A stretch of 39,020 bases of DNA from NCBI GenBank assembly GCA_026129905.1, contig JAHCHE010000051.1, positions 1-39,020 of the forward strand. Reading direction: 5' to 3'. This DNA comes from Bryobacteraceae bacterium (lineage in GTDB: Bacteria > Acidobacteriota > Terriglobia > Bryobacterales > Bryobacteraceae). Below are positions 15,661 through 24,111 of the stretch, one piece after another. The notes under the pieces were generated by a model. That model had not been told where the DNA came from. It worked only from the letters and a program-made list of their open reading frames with translations, and ran no database searches. The first letter of the stretch is position 1. Every line of letters starts with the position of its first letter. The position numbers were made by a program, and so were the translations under genes.

Positions 15661-18411
15661 ATGAGGCTCCTCGCAATTTCCCTCCTGCTCGCCACCGGTC
15701 TGCATGCGGAATTCGGCTTTAAGACCGGCCAGGGAGCGCGTCTGGTCGTCGGCCAAACCACATTTACGGCCCAGGAATCCGGAGTTTCGCCAACTCTGCT
15801 TGGCGCGGTTTCGGGCCTCGCCTATGCCAACAACATGCTCTTCGTGAGCGACGCCAACCGGCTGAACGCCGAGCCACTCAACCACAGGGCGCTGATTTAC
15901 AAGAACGTTTCGGGCAAGCTCCCGGCGCCCGCCGACCCGTTCCCCGTGAATGGGGTCCGGTGCCAGGTTTGCGTCGGAGTCGCCGACCTCGCCTTGGGTC
16001 AGAAAGACCGCGAGACCGGAGAACTGAAAGTCACCAACGCCGACAGCCTCCGCGTTCCCGTTGGCATCGCCAGCGACGGCGTGCGACTGGCCATCGCGGA
16101 TACCGACAACAACCGTGTTCTCATCTGGGACCACATCCCCACCACTGACGGCGAGCCGGCCAACGTCGTCGTCGGCCAGGAGGATTTTCAGAAGGCGGTT
16201 TCCACCGGCTTCAATCCCACGGCGAGGAGTCTGAAAGGTCCCCAAGGGGTTTGGATCCAGGATGGACGTCTGTTCGTCGCCGACACGAGTAACAACCGCA
16301 TTCTGATCTGGAACTCGATTCCCACCCAGAACAACACGCCGGCGGACGTGGTCCTGGGGCAGAGGGACTTTACCAGCTTCGTGCAGCCCGACCTGACGCA
16401 GGCGGAGCTGGCGCCCAAGGCGGACACGCTGCTGACGCCCGTCTCGGTCACCAGCGACGGGCAGCGGCTGTACGTGGCGGATCTTGGCCACAATCGCGTC
16501 CTGATCTGGAACGGTATTCCCACCCAGAACCAGGCGCCGGCCGACATTGTCGTCGGTCAACCGGATTTCGAAACCGCCATCTCCAACAACGCGAGGGGGG
16601 TCTGCGAATCCGACGGCGAGGACGCCGACGGCAATCCCCTCTACCCGGCTCGCTGCGCGGCTACGCTCGATTTCCCGCGCTTCGCTCTTTCCGACGGCCG
16701 GATGCTCTTTATCGCCGACGGCGGCAACGACCGGGTGCTTGTGTTTAACCAGCTCCCGGCGCAGAACGGGGCCGCCGCCGACGCCGTGCTCGGGCAAATC
16801 AACGAAAAGGTGAACCTGGTTTCCGACAGCGCGTTTCCGGAAGACGTCTCCAGCGCCGGGACCGTCCGCACCCCGCAGTCGCTCGCCTGGGACGGGGCTA
16901 ACCTCTACGTCAGCGATCCGTTTAACCGCCGGGTGATGGTTTTCACCGCCGCCGAGCAGCGACTGCCCCGCGCCGGCGTGCGCAACGCCGCCAGCTTTGA
17001 AGTGCACGCGGTGGGGGGCCTTACCGTATCCGGCGAGATTCAGAACGACGACGTCGTTACAGTGAAGATCCGGGACGAACGGGAGTACAAGTACACGGTG
17101 AAGGAAGGCGACGAGCTGGAGGATGTCGTGTTCGGGATCGTCGCCGCCATCAACGCGGAGGACGGCGATCCGGAAGTGTTCGCTTCGCCGAATCCGGAGT
17201 TCCGGACGGTTATTCTCACCGCGAGAGTGGGCGGCGAGATCGGCAACACCATCGCCTACTCGGCCAGCGTGAACGATACGGGGAAGATCATCGTCAATAC
17301 GGCCAGTTCGTCTCTGGCGGGCGGCGAGGAAGCTACCAAGATCGCGCCCGGCAGCATCATCACCCTCATCGGCGATCAGTTCAGCGACGTTGAGGCCGTG
17401 GCCCCGGCGGGCGCGACGGAGCTGCCGCGCGAGCTCGGCGGCGTGCAGGTGTATATCGACGGCATCCGCGCTCCCCTGTACTACGTGTCTCCCAAGCAGA
17501 TCAACGCGCAAATTCCGGTGGAAGTCTTCGACGCGGAAAGCAGCAACGCGTACGTGCGCACCGTCCACTCCGACGGCAGAGTCGTCGTCAGCAACGCGGT
17601 GGCCGTCCCGATCATTCAATACAACCCCGGCATCTTCGCCGCCGGGGGGATCGATCCGCGACCGGCCATGGCCGTCCATAGCAGCAGCCACGCCACAGGC
17701 GTGGTCTCAGTGGACGGGCAGGCCAAAGCGGGCGACAGGGCCACGGTGAAGATCCGCGACGAGCGAACGTACACGTACACCGTGAAAACCGAGGACGTTC
17801 CGGCCGAGGGCCAGCCGGCGCGCGGCGGCCTCGAGAAGATTCGGGACGGGCTCATCGCCCTCATCAATGAAGATCCGGAAGTCCGCGCGGAAGCGACGGG
17901 CATCTTCGCCACGCGTATCCGGCTCGTCGCCCGCGAACCGGCGGCGGCCGGGCTGGGCGTCACCTACTCCGCGTCCGTGGAGGCGGGTACAGGCGACGCG
18001 GGCGTGATTCTCACCGCGACCACCACCGAACTGTGCTGCGCGAACGAGGCGGGCGCGCTGGTTACCGAATCCAACCCCGCCATCGCGGGCGAGATTATTA
18101 CCGTCTACGCCACGGGCCTTGGCCTGGTGCAGCCCGATGCCGCCCGGTCCGAACAGAAGACCGGCTTGGCCTATAACGGTCCTCTCGTCAATGAACCGGT
18201 GGAATTCGTCTCTTCGCTCGCCGGCGGCAGAACCGCCAACGTGCTGTCCGCGGCGCTGGAGCCGGGCACGATCGGCCTCTTCCGCGTGGACCTGCAACTG
18301 AACTCGGGTCTGCCGACCAATCCACAGACGGAAGTCACGATCGCCCAGGGTTTCCAGGTCAGCAACATCGTCAGCATTCCCGTTTTCCAGCCGAATCCGG
18401 AAGAAGAGTAG
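15661..18411 (+). CDS. Secreted NHL-repeat beta-propeller with interrupted TIGR03437 domain
   Basis: 916 residues with a Sec signal peptide (MRLLAISLLLATGLHAE); a GTG two codons upstream is an alternative start. Residues about 20-430 form a propeller whose blades repeat units such as RLFVADTSNNRILIWNSIP and RLYVADLGHNRVLIWNGIP, each followed by a DxVxGQxDF turn, as in NHL repeats; about six blades are visible. The C-terminal half is a TIGR03437-type domain (VRNAASF, PGSIITLIGDQF, PRELGGVQVYIDG, YYVSPKQINAQIPVEV, ITVYATGLGLV). It is split by two related inserts of about 100 residues (see findings). Probably a cell-surface or secreted binding protein; the ligand is unknown. Confidence 0.85.
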   Translation: MRLLAISLLLATGLHAEFGFKTGQGARLVVGQTTFTAQESGVSPTLLGAVSGLAYANNMLFVSDANRLNAEPLNHRALIYKNVSGKLPAPADPFPVNGVRCQVCVGVADLALGQKDRETGELKVTNADSLRVPVGIASDGVRLAIADTDNNRVLIWDHIPTTDGEPANVVVGQEDFQKAVSTGFNPTARSLKGPQGVWIQDGRLFVADTSNNRILIWNSIPTQNNTPADVVLGQRDFTSFVQPDLTQAELAPKADTLLTPVSVTSDGQRLYVADLGHNRVLIWNGIPTQNQAPADIVVGQPDFETAISNNARGVCESDGEDADGNPLYPARCAATLDFPRFALSDGRMLFIADGGNDRVLVFNQLPAQNGAAADAVLGQINEKVNLVSDSAFPEDVSSAGTVRTPQSLAWDGANLYVSDPFNRRVMVFTAAEQRLPRAGVRNAASFEVHAVGGLTVSGEIQNDDVVTVKIRDEREYKYTVKEGDELEDVVFGIVAAINAEDGDPEVFASPNPEFRTVILTARVGGEIGNTIAYSASVNDTGKIIVNTASSSLAGGEEATKIAPGSIITLIGDQFSDVEAVAPAGATELPRELGGVQVYIDGIRAPLYYVSPKQINAQIPVEVFDAESSNAYVRTVHSDGRVVVSNAVAVPIIQYNPGIFAAGGIDPRPAMAVHSSSHATGVVSVDGQAKAGDRATVKIRDERTYTYTVKTEDVPAEGQPARGGLEKIRDGLIALINEDPEVRAEATGIFATRIRLVAREPAAAGLGVTYSASVEAGTGDAGVILTATTTELCCANEAGALVTESNPAIAGEIITVYATGLGLVQPDAARSEQKTGLAYNGPLVNEPVEFVSSLAGGRTANVLSAALEPGTIGLFRVDLQLNSGLPTNPQTEVTIAQGFQVSNIVSIPVFQPNPEEE

Positions 18412-18462
18412 GCGTCGGAGTCGCGGATTCAGGAGGCGGCGGGCTGGACGGCTACAGCCTCA

Positions 18463-18723
18463 TCAGAATTCCGAGGGCTTATAGCCGTTGCGGGTCAGAA
18501 TCGCGCGCGCCCGATCCAAATCCCCCGGCAGGACATAGAAGAACGCGCCGATGCGTTCCGTGCGGAAGATGACGCCGCCGGTATAGGCGTCTGGTTCCAC
18601 CAGGTAGTCCACTAGGTTCTCGGTCAGCGTTTGTTCGAGGGCCATCGCTTCTTTCAGCCGCTTGGCCACGTAGAGAAGTTCCAGTTCCTCGCCCTCTCCA
18701 AAAAAGTCCGGTTCCCGGCGCAT
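18463..18723 (-). CDS. Small DUF2007-like protein
   Basis: 86 residues. The ATG at 18723 follows GGAAGGGC. The core ELELLYVAKRLKEAMALEQ, NLVDYLVEPDAYTG and FYVLPGDLDRARAIL matches the small ferredoxin-like DUF2007 fold (putative signal-transducing protein). It has no signal peptide, so it is cytoplasmic. The open frame extends upstream, but that part has no matching character. It is convergent with the NHL gene. Molecular function unknown. Confidence 0.7.
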   Translation of the reverse strand: MRREPDFFGEGEELELLYVAKRLKEAMALEQTLTENLVDYLVEPDAYTGGVIFRTERIGAFFYVLPGDLDRARAILTRNGYKPSEF

Positions 18724-18837
18724 TCGTTTGCCCTTCCTGTTATACCCGAGTCCGGAGGCCGGTTTCCGACCGGCTGCGCCGCCGATGCGGCCCTCGCGCC
18801 TATGCGCGCAGGCTGGCGCCGCAATTGCAGGTAAATC

Positions 18838-19176
18838 CCATGACTTTGGGAGTAATGAGCCAGGTGAGGGAGCTTGACGGCAGAATGCGGTACAAAATTC
18901 CCAGCCATACCTGGAAAAAGTTACTGTCGTGGGCTGGAACGGTTGCGACATCGACTTGCCGCTTGCCGGGCAATCTCGCTCGCCTGATCTGCTCCTTTCC
19001 CGCAGCCGCAAGCGCGGAATCGTCGCCTGCTCGGTTCTCCTCACAGGCGGCGTATGGGGGCCGGACGCCTCCGGGGCCCTCAGGAACAGCGCGGCGACGC
19101 CCGTCGCCGCGCTCGTTCCAAACGTTCGGCGGGATAACGGCATCTTCAGCGTCTGATTTCCCAAGCGCAGCGACAC
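18838..19176 (-). pseudogene. Possible remnant of a Tat-exported protein
   Basis: The gene-poor stretch 18724-19383 holds little that can be supported. On the minus strand one frame opens with a credible twin-arginine leader (LSRRTFGTSAATGVAALFL) and then turns into Arg/Pro-rich sequence. Another minus frame, shifted by one, continues with more protein-like text (AGDDSALAAAGKEQIRRARL, VDVATVPAHDSNFFQVW). This is what a frameshifted and truncated exported-protein gene would look like, but I cannot name a family and chance is not excluded. Otherwise the stretch shows only hairpins. Confidence 0.28.
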
Positions 19177-19202
19177 CGGGCGGGGTGTAGCTGTTCTGGG
19201 AC

Positions 19203-19238
19203 GCGGGCCGCTTCCAATGGAGGAGCGAAGCGGCCCGC
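19203..19238. repeat. Long perfect inverted repeat (terminator-like hairpin)
   Basis: GCGGGCCGCTTC and its exact complement enclose a 12-base loop and are followed on the plus strand by CTTTTG. No plus-strand gene ends just upstream. It may terminate antisense transcripts or, from the minus side, the lipoprotein operon. Confidence 0.5.
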
Positions 19239-19312
19239 CTTTTGCGCCGAGCCTCCGCTACCCCTGACTTACCGGCGTGCCGGCGACGTGGCGCAAACAC
19301 TCGTCTTTCCCG

Positions 19313-19353
19313 CGTCGCCACTCCTGGCGACGCCACCTCTGCCACAAGGTGGC
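19313..19353. repeat. Two adjacent small hairpins built on GTCGCCA
   Basis: CGTCGCCA/TGGCGACG with a CTCC loop is followed at once by GCCACCT/AGGTGGC with an eight-base loop. The motif GGCGACG recurs on both sides. It lies 31 bases past the 3' end of the leftward lipoprotein gene and could act in its transcript's 3' processing or termination. Confidence 0.4.
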
Positions 19354-19383
19354 GACGCTCGGCCCGTCGGACCCGGATTAACC

Positions 19384-19977
19384 TTACCGGGTGGTTCGCT
19401 CCAAATCGCGGGCCAGCAGGTCGGCGCGTTGCGCGAGGCTGCGGGCCGTCACCAGGTCGATGCGCCGCGTCTCTTGCGTCTGCCCCTCGAACGCGTTGAT
19501 CCGCTCGAGAATGGCCTGTTGCTCTTCGTTAAGCGAACGTCCGTGGAGAATTTCGAGATTGCGCCGGACTCGGCCGAGCGCGTCGTCGATCTCGTCGTTG
19601 TAGCGCTTCTCCTCCTCGGGAGTGAGTAGCTGGGTAAGTTGCGGTACCTGGACCGGCGGCGGTTGCGACGGCGGCGTCGCCTCGGGTTTGACCGTTTCGC
19701 GCGGAGCCGGCGCTCGAGGCGGCGGAGCGACGGCGGTCTCCGCGGGGACGGGCGGCCGCGGAGTCGATTCCGCCGTCCACTCCGGCTGCACGTCCGGCGG
19801 AGGCGGATATTCGTGGGCCGCCGGTTCCGGGGGCCGTCTCGCCTCCGGCATGGGCGCCGGCGGGGGCGGCTCGACCACGGGCGGCACCTTCGGCTGCCGC
19901 TCACGGCGAAACGGATTGCAGCCCGCCAGCAGCGCAAGCGCGATCAGCCAAACCGTTGCGAATCGACGCCAAGTCAT
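19384..19977 (-). CDS. Proline-rich lipoprotein
   Basis: 197 residues. A signal peptide with lipobox LLAGC puts the acylated cysteine at residue 20. Residues about 28-115 are a low-complexity Pro/Glu/Ala region (many PPP and EPP runs), long enough to span part of the periplasm. The C-terminal 80 residues (TPEEEKRYNDEIDDALGRV, NLEILHGRSLNEEQQAILER, ARSLAQRADLLARDLE) should form a helical hairpin or coiled coil. It is the last gene of a leftward three-gene unit, 19 bases after the sensor kinase. It might monitor the envelope for that kinase or be its target; this is inferred from position only. Confidence 0.7.
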   Translation of the reverse strand: MTWRRFATVWLIALALLAGCNPFRRERQPKVPPVVEPPPPAPMPEARRPPEPAAHEYPPPPDVQPEWTAESTPRPPVPAETAVAPPPRAPAPRETVKPEATPPSQPPPVQVPQLTQLLTPEEEKRYNDEIDDALGRVRRNLEILHGRSLNEEQQAILERINAFEGQTQETRRIDLVTARSLAQRADLLARDLERTTR

Positions 19978-19996
19978 CGTTGTTTCGAGTCAACGC

Positions 19997-21988
19997 CTAA
20001 CTTGGCTGCAGCGTCTCTTCCGATTCGGACAAATCGGACGCCTGCGCGGAGCTTGCTTCTCCGTCATCGTACGCCGGAAACCGCATCAGAAAGGTCGTGC
20101 CCTTGCCGTCCTCGCTGGTGAAGTCGATGGCCGCATTGTGCAGATGGATAACGCGGAACGTCATCGCCAGTCCGATGCCAGTGCCTTCCGGCTTGGTCGT
20201 GAAATAGAGGTTAAAGACCTTGTCTCGTACTTGAGGTGGTATTCCGGATCCCTGGTCTGAAATCGTCAAGAGATGATCGTCCTGTTCCCTGGCTACCGAA
20301 ATCGCGAGTTCGCCGCCGTCCGGCATGGCCTCGATGGCGTTGACTACTACGTTGAGGATACCTTGTTTGAGCAGATCGTGATCGGCGCGAATGAGCGCCG
20401 GAGGTCCCCAGTGCCGGAGCTTGGTTTCCACGCGCGCGCGCGCCGCTTCCGGTTCCACCAAGGCCAGGATTTCGCCCATCAGGTTCACCAGATCTACTGT
20501 ATCGATCCTCAGCTCGTAGGGGCGAGTGAAGTCCAGAAACGTTTTTACCACGCGGTCCAGCCGCGCGATTTCACGTTCGATCACGGACAGCTCGCTGTCC
20601 ACCAGCCCCGGCTCGGAGAGCTTGGCTTTCAGGATCTCCAGGTGAAGCGCCATCGCGTTCAGCGGGTTCTTGATTTCGTGGGCCACGCCTCCGGTGATCC
20701 GGCTGATGGCCGCCAGGCGGCTGGAGACGTCAAGCTGGCTGCGAAGCTGGCGCCGGGATTCGACATCGCGTAGGGTGATCAGCGTACCCAGCCGGTGCAG
20801 GCCCGGGAAATTGCGCAGCAGGTCGACGCTCACCAATACCCGCGCCGGCGGAAAACCGTCGCGCTCCAGCAGCGCCGGGCGTTCCCGAAACGGGATGCGG
20901 CGATTGATCGCCTCGTGGATCGCGGCGCCGAGCGCGGTCGAAGGGGGAAACAGTTCGTCCAGCGATCGCCCCATGATCCAGTTGCGGTCCCTGGCGAGTA
21001 GCCGCTCCACCGCGCGCCCCGCGAGCACCAGGCGATGGCCCGGGTCGAACATCATTACGGCCGCCTCGAGGCTCTGCAAAAGCTGATCCACGTTGTCCCG
21101 GAGCTGAATGGCGTCTTCCTTGGCGTCCCGAAACTGTTCGCTCAGAATGTCCAGTTTCGAACTCACCACCGCGTACTCGGTCGCCTCGCCCGAAGCCGGC
21201 AGCGGCTCGCGCGCGAAGTTGCCCGCGGTGATCGAGTCGATCCGCTTGCCGAGCTTGTGGAGCGACCGCACGACGATGTTCGAAACCAGCGCCGCCAGCA
21301 GGATCGCGGCCGCCAGCGAGACTCCCGAGGTGGTGGCGACGCTTTTCATCTGCGGCAAAAGCCCGTCGCGCAGCAGAACGGAGGAGGTGATGACGCGGAT
21401 GGTGAAAATCGGCAGCTCGCGCTGCGGCACGCCGAGCGGCACCACGGTGGAGTACTCCTTCGGCTGAAACAGCACCTCGTACATCCGGTCCCAGATCGTG
21501 CGGACCGTGGTCTCCTCGAAATCGGGAACGGAACGGAAGGTGACCCGGGGCCGCGCCGGCGACGACGAGACGAGTATCCGGCCGAGTTCGTCGCACACCT
21601 GGAGTTCCACGGCCACCTTGGACGCGGCCATCATCTTCTCGAGCAGAGCCGAGGTGGCCGGATCGTCTTCCAGCGAGTTGGTCCACAAGGCGATCGTCTC
21701 TTCCAGGTCGCGGGGCGGAGGGGAGGCGCTCTTGGCTTGCTGGTTCAGCCGGTCCATCAACAGGATGCGCACCTGGAGACCGATGTTCTGCGACTGCTCG
21801 AGCGCGTTCTCGAACCCGGTTTGCACCGTCGTCCGGAGCATGGCGGCCGACTGGACCAGCACCAGCAGCGTGACCAGCCCGATGATGGCCAGGCGGAGCC
21901 GGGTTCGCAGCGACAACCGGGGCGCCCGCGCCATCGCGGGCACGGCGTCAGCGTCGATAGGCTTTCGCAAGCGGAGCCGCACAATCAT
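19997..21988 (-). CDS. Membrane sensor histidine kinase (NtrB-like, PAS)
   Basis: 663 residues. Transmembrane segments near 31-50 and 220-241 enclose a periplasmic sensing region of about 170 residues. Then come a HAMP linker (about 241-290), a PAS-like domain (about 300-410), HisKA with the phosphorylated H437 in GGVAHEIKNPLNAM, and a HATPase_c domain (N-box NVVVNAIEAMPDGG; G1 DQGSGIPPQVRDKVF; G2 TTKPEGTGIGLAM). It would phosphorylate the sigma-54 regulator encoded just upstream. The signal is unknown. An internal Met at residue 19 (21934) is a possible start. Confidence 0.93.
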   Translation of the reverse strand: MIVRLRLRKPIDADAVPAMARAPRLSLRTRLRLAIIGLVTLLVLVQSAAMLRTTVQTGFENALEQSQNIGLQVRILLMDRLNQQAKSASPPPRDLEETIALWTNSLEDDPATSALLEKMMAASKVAVELQVCDELGRILVSSSPARPRVTFRSVPDFEETTVRTIWDRMYEVLFQPKEYSTVVPLGVPQRELPIFTIRVITSSVLLRDGLLPQMKSVATTSGVSLAAAILLAALVSNIVVRSLHKLGKRIDSITAGNFAREPLPASGEATEYAVVSSKLDILSEQFRDAKEDAIQLRDNVDQLLQSLEAAVMMFDPGHRLVLAGRAVERLLARDRNWIMGRSLDELFPPSTALGAAIHEAINRRIPFRERPALLERDGFPPARVLVSVDLLRNFPGLHRLGTLITLRDVESRRQLRSQLDVSSRLAAISRITGGVAHEIKNPLNAMALHLEILKAKLSEPGLVDSELSVIEREIARLDRVVKTFLDFTRPYELRIDTVDLVNLMGEILALVEPEAARARVETKLRHWGPPALIRADHDLLKQGILNVVVNAIEAMPDGGELAISVAREQDDHLLTISDQGSGIPPQVRDKVFNLYFTTKPEGTGIGLAMTFRVIHLHNAAIDFTSEDGKGTTFLMRFPAYDDGEASSAQASDLSESEETLQPS

Positions 21989-22054
21989 GAAAGCGCACGC
22001 CAGCCCCCTGGTCCCTGGATGGCGCCCTCAGACGATAATCGCACAGCCGATCCA

Positions 22055-23464
22055 TCAGGCGTCTTTGCCGGGACTGCCATACTCCTTCAGCTTGTTGAAG
22101 AGCGTCTTCAGACTGATCCCGAGGATCTCGGCGGCGCGGGTCTTGTTGTTGTTCGTATGTTCCAGCGTCGACAGAATCAACGCCCGTTCTGCATCGCCCA
22201 CCTTGGTGCCGACAGGCACGGTCACGGCCCCGTTCTCGGAGCCGGCGAGGATCTTTTGCAGGCTTTCGCACTGGCCGAAGCCGGGCGGCAGCAGACTGGC
22301 CGGAATGGCCCCCTCGCCGGCCAGGACCACCGCGCGTTCCAGTACGTTGCGCAGCTCACGAACGTTGCCGGGCCAGGCGTAACGCAGGAAACGCTCGAGG
22401 ACGTCCCTTTCGACCCCGGTGACCCGCCCGCCGTTCTTCTCGTTCAGATCGGCCAGCAGGGCCTCGATCAGTTGCGGAAGATCCTCGAGCCGGTCGCGCA
22501 ACGGGGGCAGTTTCAGGTGCACGACGTTCAGGCGATAGTAGAGATCCTCGCGCAGTTTGAGGTCCTCCATCGCCTGCAGTAACTCGCGATTCGTGGCGGC
22601 GAGGACTCGCACATCCACCTGGATTTCGCTCTTTCCGCCAAGCCGCCGGACGCGCGAGTCCTCAAGCACCCGAAGCAATTTCGCCTGCGTCGCCACCGGC
22701 ATTTCGCAGATCTCGTCGAGGAAAAGCGTCCCCCGCTGCGCCAACTCAAAGCAGCCCGCCCGCCGTTCCAACGCGCCGGTGAAGGCGCCTTTCTCGTGTC
22801 CGAACAGTTCGCTCTCCATGAGCGTTTCCGGAAGCGCGGCGCAGTTGATGGCGACGAACGGACCGGCGCTCCGGTTGCTGAGCTGGTGAACGGCGCGCGC
22901 CACCAGCTCCTTTCCGGTTCCGCTTTCGCCGGTGATAAAGACGGAAGCGCGGCTGGGCGCGACCTGACGGATGAGGGAGTAGACCTCCTGCATTCGTGTG
23001 GAGGAGCCGACCAGATCGCCGAGGACGCCTTGATAGCTCAACTGCCTGCGAAGACGTTCGGCCTGCTCCGCCAGGCGGCTCTGGTTGGCGGCGCGTTCCA
23101 GCAGCACCCGCATCACATCGGCCTTGATGGGCTTTTCCAGGAACCAGAAAGCCCCGAGTTCGTGAATGGTCGAGATGGCGGTCTCGATGCTTCCAAAGGC
23201 GGTGAGCACGATCGAGGTGGCGCGGCTGCCGCGCTGCCCCAGCCGCCGGAGCAATTCAAAGCCGTCCACCCGCGGCATCATCAGATCCGTGATTACCACG
23301 TGCGCGTCGAAACTCTGTAGCTTGTCGATCGCTTCCTGCCCATCGCAAGCCGTCTCGGCGGCAAAACCCCAAGCCGAGATCATGCTGGCGAGGCCTCGCC
23401 GTTGGTTCTCCTCATCGTCGACGATGAGCACCCGGGTCGCGGGTGAGGCCGGAGAATCGGGCAT
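22055..23464 (-). CDS. Sigma-54-dependent response regulator (NtrC family)
   Basis: 469 residues from the ATG at 23464; the frame is open further upstream but crosses the promoter region of bacterioferritin. Receiver domain: D16-D17, phosphoacceptor D60 (VVITDLMMPRVDGF) and K111. AAA+ domain: Walker A GESGTGKE (179-186), the sigma-54 contact loop GAFTGA (226-231) and Walker B TLFLDEI (246-252). The Fis-type helix-turn-helix lies at the C-terminus (NNKTRAAEILGISLKTLFNKL). It would drive sigma-54 promoters when phosphorylated by the kinase encoded 66 bases downstream. Confidence 0.95.
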   Translation of the reverse strand: MPDSPASPATRVLIVDDEENQRRGLASMISAWGFAAETACDGQEAIDKLQSFDAHVVITDLMMPRVDGFELLRRLGQRGSRATSIVLTAFGSIETAISTIHELGAFWFLEKPIKADVMRVLLERAANQSRLAEQAERLRRQLSYQGVLGDLVGSSTRMQEVYSLIRQVAPSRASVFITGESGTGKELVARAVHQLSNRSAGPFVAINCAALPETLMESELFGHEKGAFTGALERRAGCFELAQRGTLFLDEICEMPVATQAKLLRVLEDSRVRRLGGKSEIQVDVRVLAATNRELLQAMEDLKLREDLYYRLNVVHLKLPPLRDRLEDLPQLIEALLADLNEKNGGRVTGVERDVLERFLRYAWPGNVRELRNVLERAVVLAGEGAIPASLLPPGFGQCESLQKILAGSENGAVTVPVGTKVGDAERALILSTLEHTNNNKTRAAEILGISLKTLFNKLKEYGSPGKDA

Positions 23465-23488
23465 GGCCACAGTGTACCGCGTATTCCC

Positions 23489-23497
23489 TGATACAAT
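23489..23497 (+). promoter_or_regulatory. Extended -10 promoter of bacterioferritin
   Basis: TGATACAAT is a close match to the extended -10 consensus. It ends about 100 bases before the start codon, leaving a leader of roughly 90 bases. The divergent regulator gene starts 25 bases away on the other strand, so regulation may be shared. Confidence 0.5.
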
Positions 23498-23597
23498 CTG
23501 AGTGGAACGGCGCTGGGGAACGAGCATTTCGAGCGAGACCCTGAAGTTCCGTAGCAATTTCACTGCCAATCAGGTTCAACTCAAGGAGACGGTCTTC

Positions 23598-24071
23598 ATG
23601 ACGGGCAATCAGAAAGTACTCGAATACCTCAACGAAGTTCTCAAGGCGGAGCTGACGGCCATCAGCCAGTACTTTTTGCACGCGGAGATGATGGAAAACT
23701 GGGGTTATGGCCGGCTAGCGGAACGCACCAAAAAAGAATCCATCGACGAGATGAAGCATGCCGAAGCGCTCATGGAACGCATCCTGTTCCTCGAAGGCAT
23801 GCCCCGGATGCATGAACTGTTCCAGCTCCGGATCGGTCAGAACGTCAAGAGCCAGATCGAGAACGATCTCGCGCTGGAACTGGAAGCGGTCGCGCGTCTG
23901 AACAGCGCGATTCAAGCCGCCGCCGAGGCCGGCGACAACGGGTCACGCGACCTCTTCGAGTCGATTCTCTCCGACGAGGAGGAACACGTCGATTTCCTCG
24001 AAACCCAACTGCAACTCATCCAGGACATCACGCTCGAGAAGTACCTGGCCCGGCAGATGGGCGACGAGTGA
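23598..24071 (+). CDS. bfr: Bacterioferritin
   Basis: 157 residues, full family length. It forms a 24-subunit shell that oxidises Fe(II) and stores iron. The ferroxidase ligands are all present: E18 (LKAELTAISQYF), E51 and H54 (DEMKHAE), E94 (LALELEAV), E127 and H130 (DEEEHVDF). M52, the heme ligand at the subunit interface, is also kept. The ATG at 23598 follows AAGGAG at the right spacing. It lies opposite the sigma-54 regulator with 133 bases between start codons. Confidence 0.97.
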   Translation: MTGNQKVLEYLNEVLKAELTAISQYFLHAEMMENWGYGRLAERTKKESIDEMKHAEALMERILFLEGMPRMHELFQLRIGQNVKSQIENDLALELEAVARLNSAIQAAAEAGDNGSRDLFESILSDEEEHVDFLETQLQLIQDITLEKYLARQMGDE

Positions 24072-24111
24072 AGCGGCTGGACCGCGTCGGCGACGTCGGA
24101 AGCCGATCGGA

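Noticed and set aside
15565-17691. Minus-strand open frame of about 700 codons
   Set aside because: It lies fully opposite the NHL/TIGR03437 gene, whose repeats and domains are clear. The product is rich in Arg, His, Gly and Asp without domains, a usual shadow in high-GC DNA.
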